Shown here piece after piece: positions 56,028 through 63,623 of a stretch of 64,000 nucleotides of DNA (positions are counted from its first letter, which is position 1; each line of letters starts with the position of its first letter). The DNA is taken from NCBI RefSeq assembly GCF_000716445.1, contig NZ_JNWK01000006.1, positions 192,301 to 256,300 on the forward strand. The letters are read 5' to 3'. Position numbers and translations under genes: made by a program. This DNA comes from Streptomyces wedmorensis. GTDB taxonomy: Bacteria; Actinomycetota; Actinomycetes; Streptomycetales; Streptomycetaceae. Below the pieces are notes generated by a model. The model was not told the DNA's origin. It did not search any database and saw only the letters and a list, made by a program, of their open reading frames with translations.

Positions 56028-57707
56028 TCAGAACAGGGAGATGCCCGTCCAGCCCCAGCCCGCCTTGATCCTGGGCTTCAGGCCGCCCTTGCCGTCGCCG
56101 TCGTACCGCCACAGCACGCCGGCGGTGTCGAGGGCGAGGACGTCGGTGACGCCGTCGCCGGAGAGGTCGCCCGCGCCGGTCAGGGTCAGGCCCTTCCAGC
56201 CCCAGCCGATCTTGTCCGCGCCGCCCCGCTCGTAGCGGTGGAGGTCGCCGTTCGGGAACAGGCCGAGGTGGTTCTGGTAGCCGCTGCGCGTGAACGCGCC
56301 GACGCCCGTGAATCGCTGGCCCGTGTACCCGGTGCCGACCCGCTGACGGGCCTGGAGGCCGCCGCGGCCGTCGCCCGCGTACTGCCAGACGGCGCCCGTG
56401 GCGTCGACGGCCAGGACGTCGGGGAAGCCGTCGGCGTTCAGGTCGCCGACGCCGGTGAGCTTGAAGTCCTTCCAGCCGGTGCCGATCTTCACCTTGGTCC
56501 CGAAGGCGCCGCCCGCGGTCCCGTCGAGCCGCCACAGGCCGCCGGTGGGGTCCTGGGCGAGCGCGTCGGGGCGGCCGTCGGCGTTGAGGTCGCCGGCGGC
56601 GGTGAAGCGGTGGCCCTTCCAGCCCCAGCCGATCTTCTGCCGGGGCTGGAAGCCGCCGGTGCCGGTGCCGTCGTAGCGCCAGAGGACGCCCGTGGCGTCC
56701 AGGGCGAGGAGGTCGGCGCGGCCGTCGCCGCCGTAGTCGTGGCGGAAGGTGCCGTGGGGGTTCCAGCCGCGCGGCGCGATCCAGGAGATGTCGTCGACGA
56801 GGGTGCCGGGCGCCGAGAGGACCGTGCGGGTGCCGTCGGGCACGGAGGCACTCCTGACGGCGGCCTGCCCGCCGGCGCTGTACGCGATCAGACTGCCGTC
56901 AGGGGACCACTCGGCGCCGGCCCCCGCGTACTCGCCCGTGGTCAGCGGGTACTCGCCACCACCGTCGAGGACGTGGGCGCGCGCGTCCCATGAGAACCCA
57001 CTCGCCGAGAAGGCGATCTGCTCGCCGTTCGGCGAGAACGCCGGGTACATGCCCGAGGCGATGTGCGTCGGTTCACCGCCGACACGCGGGTCCCAGAGGT
57101 AGACCTCGGAGGCGCTCCTCTCGCCTCGGACGAAGGTGATCCGCCCGTCCCAGGCCACGTCCACCTGGGTGCCCCGGGGGAGGGCACCGTGGAGACCTCC
57201 ACCGGCGACGTCGATGAGATGGACGGAGGGGGAACCGCCGAAATCGGGCGTGGGCGAGAAGCTCGCGTAGAGCTGCCGGCCGTCGGCGGTCCAGTCGAGG
57301 CTGTCGAGCGTGCCTTCGGGGTTGTCGAGGTTCAGGCGGATCAGATGGGCGTTCGTGCCGTCGGCGTTCGCGGTCCAGACGCTGCCGCCGGGGGTGATGA
57401 AGGCCAGGCGCAGACCGTCGGGCGAGAAGGTGACGCCACTGATCTTGCTCTGGGGAGGCACATCCCGGCCGGTGAGCACGAGCACGCGCCGGTCGGTGCC
57501 GTCGGCGTTGACCGTGACGAGGGTGTCACCGGTGCGGACGCCGTCGACGTACTTGTGCTCGGTGAAGGCCACCCGGGGCTTCGGCGCACCCTCGGCCGCC
57601 TGCGCCGGTGCCGCCGCGACCGCGGTGAGCGCGGCGGAGGAGGCCAGGACGGCCAGGGCGGCGCCGAGGGCTCGGCGGCGGCCCCGGGGTCGGGTGGAGC
57701 GGGTCAA
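56028..57707 (-). CDS. Secreted PD40-like propeller plus FG-GAP repeat protein 4
   Basis: The 559-residue protein starts at TTG 57707, with GGAGG 6 nt upstream, and has a signal peptide (RRRALGAALAVLASSAALTA, ending APAQA). The first half has TolB-type PD40 repeats (VTVNADGTDRRVLV, ISGVTFSPDGLRLAFI, ASGMYPAFSPNGEQIAFS, AEWSPDGSLIAYSAGG), a six-bladed type propeller. The second half has FG-GAP repeats built on IGWGWKGHRFTAAGDLNADG and KIGTGWKDFKLTGVGDLNAD. It lacks the FlgD-type fold of genes 1-3. Its neighbour at 57937 is a close tandem copy; their signal peptides are almost identical in DNA. Function unknown; probably an exported binding protein. Confidence 0.88.
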   Translation of the reverse strand: MTRSTRPRGRRRALGAALAVLASSAALTAVAAAPAQAAEGAPKPRVAFTEHKYVDGVRTGDTLVTVNADGTDRRVLVLTGRDVPPQSKISGVTFSPDGLRLAFITPGGSVWTANADGTNAHLIRLNLDNPEGTLDSLDWTADGRQLYASFSPTPDFGGSPSVHLIDVAGGGLHGALPRGTQVDVAWDGRITFVRGERSASEVYLWDPRVGGEPTHIASGMYPAFSPNGEQIAFSASGFSWDARAHVLDGGGEYPLTTGEYAGAGAEWSPDGSLIAYSAGGQAAVRSASVPDGTRTVLSAPGTLVDDISWIAPRGWNPHGTFRHDYGGDGRADLLALDATGVLWRYDGTGTGGFQPRQKIGWGWKGHRFTAAGDLNADGRPDALAQDPTGGLWRLDGTAGGAFGTKVKIGTGWKDFKLTGVGDLNADGFPDVLAVDATGAVWQYAGDGRGGLQARQRVGTGYTGQRFTGVGAFTRSGYQNHLGLFPNGDLHRYERGGADKIGWGWKGLTLTGAGDLSGDGVTDVLALDTAGVLWRYDGDGKGGLKPRIKAGWGWTGISLF

Positions 57708-57710
57708 GTG
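57571..57710. repeat. 140-bp near-identical 5' segment of FG-GAP genes 4 and 5 (copy A)
   Basis: This segment, covering start codon, signal peptide and first mature residues, differs from 59489-59628 at 3 of 140 positions. The bodies of the two genes are less alike. Confidence 0.85.
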
Positions 57711-57783
57711 ATCCTCCGATGCGTTGTCGCCGGACGTCTTGGGCATGTCGTCCGGAAGGTGAGACACGCCGCCTCGTCGCATG

Positions 57784-57809
57784 GTTGTACGCCGTCGGGG
57801 AATCCGTTC
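57784..57809 (-). promoter_or_regulatory. Shared FG-GAP promoter motif, copy 2
   Basis: On the minus strand, GAAC (57809-57806), a 15-nt spacer, then GTACAAC (57790-57784). It lies about 77 nt before the TTG start of gene 4. Confidence 0.65.
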
Positions 57810-57936
57810 TGCCACGGACCGTCGCGCGCCCCTTCCTGGCGGAGGCTCGCGAAGGCGGGGCGGTGACGTCACGACGCCCCGCTCCCGGCCCCCTTCGGGG
57901 TACGGAAACGGGGCGCTGGGTGCTGCCGGGGTGGGA

Positions 57937-59625
57937 TCAGAACGTGGTGAGGCCGCTCCAGCCCCATCCGACCTTGGCGCGCGGCTTCAGACGGCCCGTC
58001 CCGTCACCGTCGTAGCGCCACAGCACGCCGGAGGTGTCCCGGGCGAGGACATCGCTCACGCCGTCGCCGGTGAGGTCGCCGGCACCGGTGAGGGTGAGGT
58101 TCCGCCAGCCCCAGCCGATGCTTTCGCGCGAGTTCAGGTCGTGGCGCATGAGTCCGCCGCTCGACCCCTGTTCCAAGTAGTTCTGGTCGCCGTTCTTCGT
58201 CAGGGGGCCGACGCCGGTCAGGCGGGTGCCCTCGTACCCGTAGCCGAAGTCCTTGCGTGCCTGGAGGCCGCCGCGGCCGTCGCCGTCGTACCGCCAGGGC
58301 TTGTCCGCCGTGTCGAGGGCGACGATGTCGGCGAAGCCGTCCTCGGAAAGGTCGCCGACACCGGTCAGCTTGAAGCCCTTCCAGCCGGTGCCGATCTTCA
58401 CCTTCGCCCCGAAGCCGCCGCCCACGGTCCCGTCGAGCCGCCACAGGCCGCCGGTGGGGTCCTGGACGAAGGCGTCGGGACGGCCGTCGGCGTTGAGGTC
58501 GCCGGCGGCGGTGAAGCGGTGGCCCTTCCAGCCCCAGCCGATCTTCACGCGCGGCTTGAGGCCGCCGGTGCCGGTGCCGTCGTAGCGCCACAGCACGCCG
58601 TAGGCGTCCAGGGCGAGGACGTCGGCGCGGCCGTCGCCGCTGTAGTCGTGGTGGAAGGTGCCGTGCGGGCTCCAGCCGCGCGGGGTGACCCAGCCGATGT
58701 CGGCGGCGGTGGCGCCGGGCGCGGAGAGGACCTTGGGGGTGCCGTGGGACGACCAGGCGCCGTTGACGGTGGCCTGCTGCTCCGTACCGCCCGAGAGGTA
58801 GGCGATCTGCGAGCCTTCCGGGGACCACTCGGGGAACAGGACGTGTTCCCCCTTGGTCACCTCGAACTTGTTGCCCCCGGCGGCGTGCTGGAAGTGCACG
58901 TCGAACGAGCCGTCGGCACCGTCGGCGAAGGCGACGAAGGTGCCGTCCGGCGAGAAGGTGGGGTGCAGGCCCTGGGTGAGCGGCTTGGGGTCGCCGCCCA
59001 CGCGCGGGTCCCAGATGTGCACGGTGCTGCCGCGCAGGAAGGTCACGCGGCCGTCCCAGGCCACGTCGACCTGGGTGTCCCAGGTCTGCTCGGGCTGGGC
59101 GAAGAGGTAGCCGAGGCCCGTGCCGTCGGCGTTGATCCGCATGATGCGCAGGCGGTCGTGGCCCGGCTTGCCCCCGAAGCTCAGATAGAGCTGCTTGCCG
59201 TCGGGGGTCCAGTCGAGGCCGTTGAGCCAGCCGTCGGGTTCGCTGACGTCCATGCGGACCGGGCGGGCGCCGGTGCCGTCGGCGTTCGCGACCCAGATGT
59301 CGGAGGTGCCGTCCTCGTTGATGAAGGCCATGCGCGTGCCGTCGGGCGAGTACGTGACGCCGGTGATCTCGGCCTTGGGCAGGCCCTGGCCGGTGGGCAC
59401 GAGCTCGCGCCGATCGGTGCCGTCGGCGTTGACCGTCACGAGGGTGCTCGTACGGACGCCGTCGACATCCTTGTACTCGGTGAAGATCACCCGGGGCTTC
59501 GGCGCACCCTCGGCGGCCTGCGCCGGTGCCGCCGCGACCGCGGTGAGCGCGGCGGAGGAGGCCAGGACGGCCAGGGCGGCGCCGAGGGCGCGGCGGCGGC
59601 CCCGGGGCCGGGTGGAGCGGGTCAA
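57937..59625 (-). CDS. Secreted PD40-like propeller plus FG-GAP repeat protein 5
   Basis: The 562-residue protein starts at TTG 59625; a nearby ATG 59637 has no ribosome site, and the copy at gene 4 keeps the TTG but not the ATG. The signal peptide is identical in plan to gene 4. PD40 repeats (ITGVTYSPDGTRMAFI, LHPTFSPDGTFVAFA, LFPEWSPEGSQIAYLS) are followed by FG-GAP repeats (KIGWGWKGHRFTAAGDLNADG, KIGTGWKGFKLTGVGDLSEDG). Gene 4 and gene 5 with their upstream regions form a tandem duplication of about 1.9 kb. Function unknown. Confidence 0.88.
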   Translation of the reverse strand: MTRSTRPRGRRRALGAALAVLASSAALTAVAAAPAQAAEGAPKPRVIFTEYKDVDGVRTSTLVTVNADGTDRRELVPTGQGLPKAEITGVTYSPDGTRMAFINEDGTSDIWVANADGTGARPVRMDVSEPDGWLNGLDWTPDGKQLYLSFGGKPGHDRLRIMRINADGTGLGYLFAQPEQTWDTQVDVAWDGRVTFLRGSTVHIWDPRVGGDPKPLTQGLHPTFSPDGTFVAFADGADGSFDVHFQHAAGGNKFEVTKGEHVLFPEWSPEGSQIAYLSGGTEQQATVNGAWSSHGTPKVLSAPGATAADIGWVTPRGWSPHGTFHHDYSGDGRADVLALDAYGVLWRYDGTGTGGLKPRVKIGWGWKGHRFTAAGDLNADGRPDAFVQDPTGGLWRLDGTVGGGFGAKVKIGTGWKGFKLTGVGDLSEDGFADIVALDTADKPWRYDGDGRGGLQARKDFGYGYEGTRLTGVGPLTKNGDQNYLEQGSSGGLMRHDLNSRESIGWGWRNLTLTGAGDLTGDGVSDVLARDTSGVLWRYDGDGTGRLKPRAKVGWGWSGLTTF

Positions 59626-59628
59626 GTG
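59489..59628. repeat. 140-bp near-identical 5' segment of FG-GAP genes 4 and 5 (copy B)
   Basis: Partner of 57571-57710, with 3 mismatches in 140 bp. Confidence 0.85.
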
Positions 59629-59702
59629 GTCCCCCATGGCGGTTGTCGTCGGACGATTCGGGCATGCCGTTCGAGAGGTGGGACACGCCGACGGGTCGAA
59701 GG

Positions 59703-59728
59703 GTTGTACGCCTCCGGGAGACCCGTTC
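59703..59728 (-). promoter_or_regulatory. Shared FG-GAP promoter motif, copy 3
   Basis: On the minus strand, GAAC (59728-59725), a 15-nt spacer, then GTACAAC (59709-59703), about 78 nt before the TTG start of gene 5. Confidence 0.65.
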
Positions 59729-59754
59729 TGCCGCGGACCGCCGCACACCCATTC

Positions 59755-59769
59755 CTGACAGGCCGTCAG
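59755..59769. promoter_or_regulatory. Palindromic operator copy 2
   Basis: CTGACAGGCCGTCAG, one mismatch from the 6-3-6 palindrome. Its centre is 24 bp from copy 3, so two proteins could bind side by side. Confidence 0.65.
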
Positions 59770-59778
59770 TTCTGTAAT

Positions 59779-59793
59779 CTGACTAGGCGTCAG
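59779..59793. promoter_or_regulatory. Palindromic operator copy 3
   Basis: CTGACTAGGCGTCAG, one mismatch from the palindrome, 36 bp before the acyl-CoA synthetase ATG. Confidence 0.65.
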
Positions 59794-59828
59794 CTGTATA
59801 CGGATGGATGAAGGGGCGGGCGGAACAC

Positions 59829-62051
59829 ATGCTTGGATCGACTCACGGCACCTTCACCACCGATCTCCGCGCCCGCGTGGTCGCCTGCGGCGACTCGCCC
59901 AGGACCGCCGTGCACGGCGTCACCGCCGCCCCCGGCGACCAGGACGTCAGCGGGCGCCCGCTGCACGCCCTCGTGCCCGACCTCGACCGGTTCTTCCGGC
60001 CCGAGTCCGTCGCCGTCATCGGCGCCTCCGACACCGAGGGCCGGCCCAACACCGGCATCACCCGGCAGCTGCTCGCCTGGGCCGAGCGGGTGGGCGCCCG
60101 GCTCGTGCCCGTGCACCCGACCCGTACGAGCGTCTTCGGGATCGACTGTGTCCCCACCGTCGGCGCGCTCGCCGAACCCGTCGACCTGGCCGTCCTCCTC
60201 GTCGCCGACCCGCTGCCCGTGATCGAGGAACTGGCCGAGGCGAAGGTCCGCTTCGCGGTCGCGTTCGCCTCCGGCTTCGCCGAGACCGGGGAGGCCGGCG
60301 CCGAGGCGCAGGAACGTCTCGCCGAGGCCGTGCGCCGCTCGGGGCTGCGCCTCCTCGGCCCGAACACCAACCTGAACGCCTTCGAGCGCTTCCGGGAGGA
60401 CCTCGACGGGCCCGCCGTCGCCCTCATCACCCAGTCCGGACACCAGGGCCGGCCCGTCTTCACCCTCCAGGAGCTCGGCGTCCGGCTCTCGCACTGGGCA
60501 CCGACCGGCAACGAGGCCGACCTGGAGACCGCGGACTTCATCTCGTACTTCGCGGGCCGGCCCGAGGTCGGGGCGATCGCCTGCTACGTGGAGGGACTGA
60601 AGGACGGCCGGTCCTTCCTGCTCGCCGCCGACCGGGCCGCACGCCAGGGGGTGCCGGTCGTCGCCGTGAAGGTCGGACGGACCGAGACCGGGGCCCGCAC
60701 CGCCGCCTCGCACACCGGGAAGCTCACCGGCGCCGACCGGGTCGTGGACGCGGCCATGCGCCAGTTCGGGGTGATCCGGGTCGACGGGCTCGACCAGCTC
60801 CAGGACACGGCGACCCTGCTCGCCCGCGCGCGCCGGCCGCTCGCGGACGGCGTCGTCGTCTACTCGATCTCCGGCGGCACGGGAGCCCACTTCGCCGACC
60901 TGGCCACCGCGGCGGGACTCGAACTCCCCACCCTCACGCAGGCCAAGCAGGACGAACTGCACCAGTGGATACCGGAGTACCTGAGCGTCTCGAACCCCGT
61001 CGACAACGGCGGCCACCCCGTCGGCGACTGGCGCGGCCGGAAGATCATCGACGCGATCCTCGCGGACCCGTCGGTCGGGGTCCTGATCTGTCCCATCACC
61101 GGCCCCTTCCCGCCCATGAGCGACAAGCTCGCCCAGGACCTGGCCGACGCGGCCGAGGCGACCGACAAGCTGGTGTGCGTGATCTGGGGCTCACCGTTGG
61201 GAACGGAGGACGCGTACCGCTCGACCCTCCTGGGCTCCTCGCGCCTCGCCACCTTCCGCACCTTCGGGAACTGCATCGGGGCCGTCAAGGCCTACCTCGA
61301 CCACCACCGGTTCACGGCCGGCTACCGCTCCCCCTTCGACGAGGCCCCCCGCACCCCCTCCCCCTCCTTCCGCAAGGCCCAGGCCCTCATGCGGCCCGGC
61401 CGGCGACTCAGCGAGCACGCGGCGAAGCAGCTGCTGCGGGCGTACGGGATACGGGTGCCGCGCGAGCAGCTCGTCACCAGCGCGGCGGCGGCCGTCCGGG
61501 CCGCGGGGCTGGTCGGCTACCCGGTGGTGATGAAGGCGTCGGGCGCCCAGCTCGCCCACAAGACGGAACTGGGGCTCGTGAAGGTCGGCCTCACCTCCGC
61601 CAGCCAGGTGCGGGACGCGTACCGCGAACTCACCGACATCGCCCGCTACGAGTCGATCGACCTCGACGGCGTCCTCGTCTGCCAGATGGTCGGGCGCGGC
61701 GTCGAGATGGTCGTCGGCGTGACCCGCGACGACCTCTTCGGCCCCACCATCACCGTCGGCCTCGGCGGCGTCCTCGTCGAGGTCCTGAACGACACGGCCG
61801 TACGCGTTCCCCCCTTCGACGAGCACGAGGCCCGCTCCATGCTCGCCGAGCTCCGCGGCCGCGCCCTCCTCGACGGCGTCCGCGGCGCCCCGCCCGCCGA
61901 CGTCGACGCCCTCGTCGAAGTCGTCCTCCGCGTCCAGCGCATGGCCCTCGAACTCGACGGCGACCTCGCCGAACTGGACATCAACCCCCTGATGGTGCTG
62001 CCGCGCGGCCAGGGCGCGGTGGCCCTGGACGCCCTCGCCGTCTGCCGATAG
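59829..62051 (+). CDS. Acyl-CoA synthetase of the ADP-forming acetate-CoA ligase family
   Basis: The 740-residue protein fuses both subunits of the family. A CoA-binding Rossmann domain (about 50-180, RFFRPESVAVIGASDTEGRPN) and a ligase core with the phosphohistidine-type site (GARTAASHTGKLTGADRV) are followed by an ATP-grasp domain (about 520-735) with LLRAYGIRVPREQLV, GYPVVMKASGAQLAHKTELGLVKVG and LAELDINPLMVLP. The reaction is acid plus CoA plus ATP to acyl-CoA plus ADP and phosphate; the acid is unknown. Start ATG 59829 (MLGSTHGTF) is preferred; ATG 59808 is possible. The hydratase follows 9 bp later. Two operators lie just upstream. Confidence 0.9.
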   Translation: MLGSTHGTFTTDLRARVVACGDSPRTAVHGVTAAPGDQDVSGRPLHALVPDLDRFFRPESVAVIGASDTEGRPNTGITRQLLAWAERVGARLVPVHPTRTSVFGIDCVPTVGALAEPVDLAVLLVADPLPVIEELAEAKVRFAVAFASGFAETGEAGAEAQERLAEAVRRSGLRLLGPNTNLNAFERFREDLDGPAVALITQSGHQGRPVFTLQELGVRLSHWAPTGNEADLETADFISYFAGRPEVGAIACYVEGLKDGRSFLLAADRAARQGVPVVAVKVGRTETGARTAASHTGKLTGADRVVDAAMRQFGVIRVDGLDQLQDTATLLARARRPLADGVVVYSISGGTGAHFADLATAAGLELPTLTQAKQDELHQWIPEYLSVSNPVDNGGHPVGDWRGRKIIDAILADPSVGVLICPITGPFPPMSDKLAQDLADAAEATDKLVCVIWGSPLGTEDAYRSTLLGSSRLATFRTFGNCIGAVKAYLDHHRFTAGYRSPFDEAPRTPSPSFRKAQALMRPGRRLSEHAAKQLLRAYGIRVPREQLVTSAAAAVRAAGLVGYPVVMKASGAQLAHKTELGLVKVGLTSASQVRDAYRELTDIARYESIDLDGVLVCQMVGRGVEMVVGVTRDDLFGPTITVGLGGVLVEVLNDTAVRVPPFDEHEARSMLAELRGRALLDGVRGAPPADVDALVEVVLRVQRMALELDGDLAELDINPLMVLPRGQGAVALDALAVCR

Positions 62052-62060
62052 GAGCCCCCG

Positions 62061-62894
62061 ATGGCCGCCGCACCGCACGACGCCGCCCACGACCTCCCGG
62101 ACGGCGCCGCCCGCGACGTCCTGCACACCGTCGAGAACGGCGTCTCCTGGATCACCCTCAACCGCCCCGAGGCGATGAACGCCGTCACCTGGGACCAGCG
62201 CGAGCGGATCATCGCCCTGCTCGCGGACGCGTCCGCCGACCCGGACGTCCGGGCGGTCGTGGTGACCGCCACCGGCCGCGGCTTCTGCGCCGGGGCGGAC
62301 CTGCGCGGCGCCCCCGCCGCCGGCGAGCGGGTCGCGGGCGACGTGGCCCGCATGATCCGCCTCGGCGCCCAGCGCTTCATCGGGGCGGTGATGGACTGCG
62401 AGAAGCCGGTCGTCGCCGCCGTCAACGGGACCGCGGCGGGCATCGGCGCGCACCTCGCCTTCGCCTGCGACCTGGTGATCGCGGCGGACTCGGCGCGGTT
62501 CATCGAGGTGTTCGTACGGCGCGGCCTCGTCCCCGACGGCGGCGGCGCGTACCTCCTGCCCCGGCTGGTCGGGCCCCGGCGCGCCAAGGAGCTGATGTTC
62601 TTCGGCGACGCGGTGGGGGCCGCCGACGCGAAGGACCTGGGCCTGGTGAACCGGGTCGTCCCGGCGGCCGACCTGGAGAAGACCGCCCGCGAGTGGGCCG
62701 AACGCCTCGCCCAGGGGCCCACCCGCGCCCTCTCCCTCACCAAGCAGCTCGTGAACGCCTCCCTGGACTCGGACCGCGTCACCGCGTTCGCGGCGGAGGC
62801 GACGGCGCAGGAACTCAACATGACGACCAGGGACGCCCAGGAGGGCGTGGCGAGCTTCGTGGAGCGCCGGGAGGCACGGTACGAGGGGCGCTAG
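62061..62894 (+). CDS. Enoyl-CoA hydratase/isomerase
   Basis: The 277-residue crotonase-fold protein has NRPEAMNAVTWD, the oxyanion region TGRGFCAGADLRG and KPVVAAVNGTAAGIGAHLAFACDLVIAAD. The catalytic pair differs from classical hydratase: the first Glu position reads NGTAAGIGAHL and the second lies in LVPDGGGAYLLPRLVG, where Asp replaces Glu. This is the PaaG-like pattern, so isomerisation is as likely as hydration. GGAG lies 6 nt before ATG. It is in one operon with the synthetase. Confidence 0.92.
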   Translation: MAAAPHDAAHDLPDGAARDVLHTVENGVSWITLNRPEAMNAVTWDQRERIIALLADASADPDVRAVVVTATGRGFCAGADLRGAPAAGERVAGDVARMIRLGAQRFIGAVMDCEKPVVAAVNGTAAGIGAHLAFACDLVIAADSARFIEVFVRRGLVPDGGGAYLLPRLVGPRRAKELMFFGDAVGAADAKDLGLVNRVVPAADLEKTAREWAERLAQGPTRALSLTKQLVNASLDSDRVTAFAAEATAQELNMTTRDAQEGVASFVERREARYEGR

Positions 62895-62921
62895 CGGAGT
62901 GCCCCTCCGGGGGCGCTCGTC

Positions 62922-62965
62922 GGAAGCCCTCGGGCGACGGTCGGACCGTCGTGTCGGGGGCTTCC
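62922..62965 (+). terminator. Terminator after the hydratase gene
   Basis: An outer 8-bp stem (62922-62929 with 62958-62965) encloses an 8-bp inner stem (62935-62942 with 62944-62951). Confidence 0.75.
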
Positions 62966-62991
62966 TCTTCGGTGTCCCGAAGACTTCCCAT

Positions 62992-63006
62992 CTGACGCAC
63001 CGTCAG
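62992..63006. promoter_or_regulatory. Palindromic operator copy 4
   Basis: CTGACGCACCGTCAG, a perfect 6-3-6 palindrome, 5 bp before the earliest start of the flavin reductase, so it would overlap the promoter or the transcription start. Confidence 0.75.
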
Positions 63007-63011
63007 TTTCA

Positions 63012-63623
63012 ATGGACGGTGTGATGGGACACGCGGGGATGGCGGCCACCGTCGTCCGACACCTGAGAGCGGCCGGTTCGCCGACGGCCGTGGAACCACT
63101 GCCCCGGCCGGTACTGCGCGCGGTACGGGAGGACGAGCGGCCACCCGTCGACCCGGCGGAGTTCCGCCGGGTGCTCGGGCACTTCGCGAGCGGGGTGACG
63201 ATCGTGACGGCGCGGGACGCGGAGGGGCCGGCGGGGTTCGCCTGCCAGTCGTTCGCGTCGCTGTCGCTCGATCCGCCGCTGGTCGCGTTCATGGTCGCCC
63301 GGACGTCGACGACGTGGCCGCGGATCGCGGGGGCGGGATCGTTCTGCGTCAACGTGCTGGGAGCCGACCAGGGCGGCCTGTGCCGGTCGTTCGCCGTGAG
63401 CGGCGCGGACAAGTTCGCGGGGGTGGAGTGGGAGCCGGCACCGGTGACCGGCTCGCCGCGGCTGCCCGGCGCGCCGGCGTGGATGGACTGCACGATCAGC
63501 GCCGTGCACACGGGGGGCGACCATCTGATCGTCGTGGGGCGGGTCGACGCCCTCGGTGCGGCCGAGGACGGGGATCCACTGCTGTTCCACCGCGGGCGGT
63601 TCGGGCGGTTCAGCACCCACTGA
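63012..63623 (+). CDS. Flavin reductase-like protein (FMN-binding split barrel)
   Basis: The 203-residue protein has the split-barrel flavin reductase domain (about 45-200): FRRVLGHFASGVTIVTA, FACQSFASLSLDPPLVAFMV, FCVNVLGADQ and the final HTGGDHLIVVGRVDAL with PLLFHRGRFG. Partners are usually two-component flavin monooxygenases that need free reduced flavin; the monooxygenase at 54801 carries its own NADPH site, so it need not be the partner. Start is uncertain: ATG 63012 begins right after the operator, and ATG 63024 or 63039 are alternatives. A leaderless transcript is possible. Confidence 0.88.
   Translation: MDGVMGHAGMAATVVRHLRAAGSPTAVEPLPRPVLRAVREDERPPVDPAEFRRVLGHFASGVTIVTARDAEGPAGFACQSFASLSLDPPLVAFMVARTSTTWPRIAGAGSFCVNVLGADQGGLCRSFAVSGADKFAGVEWEPAPVTGSPRLPGAPAWMDCTISAVHTGGDHLIVVGRVDALGAAEDGDPLLFHRGRFGRFSTH

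Noticed and set aside
59637..59748. ATG start for FG-GAP gene 5 at 59637 or further upstream
   Set aside because: No ribosome site is present and the ATG is not shared by gene 4, whereas both keep the TTG with a purine-rich site.
59804..62995. A 1063-codon frame over the acyl-CoA synthetase and hydratase
   Set aside because: Arg/Pro-rich shadow in the +1 frame of two well-supported genes.
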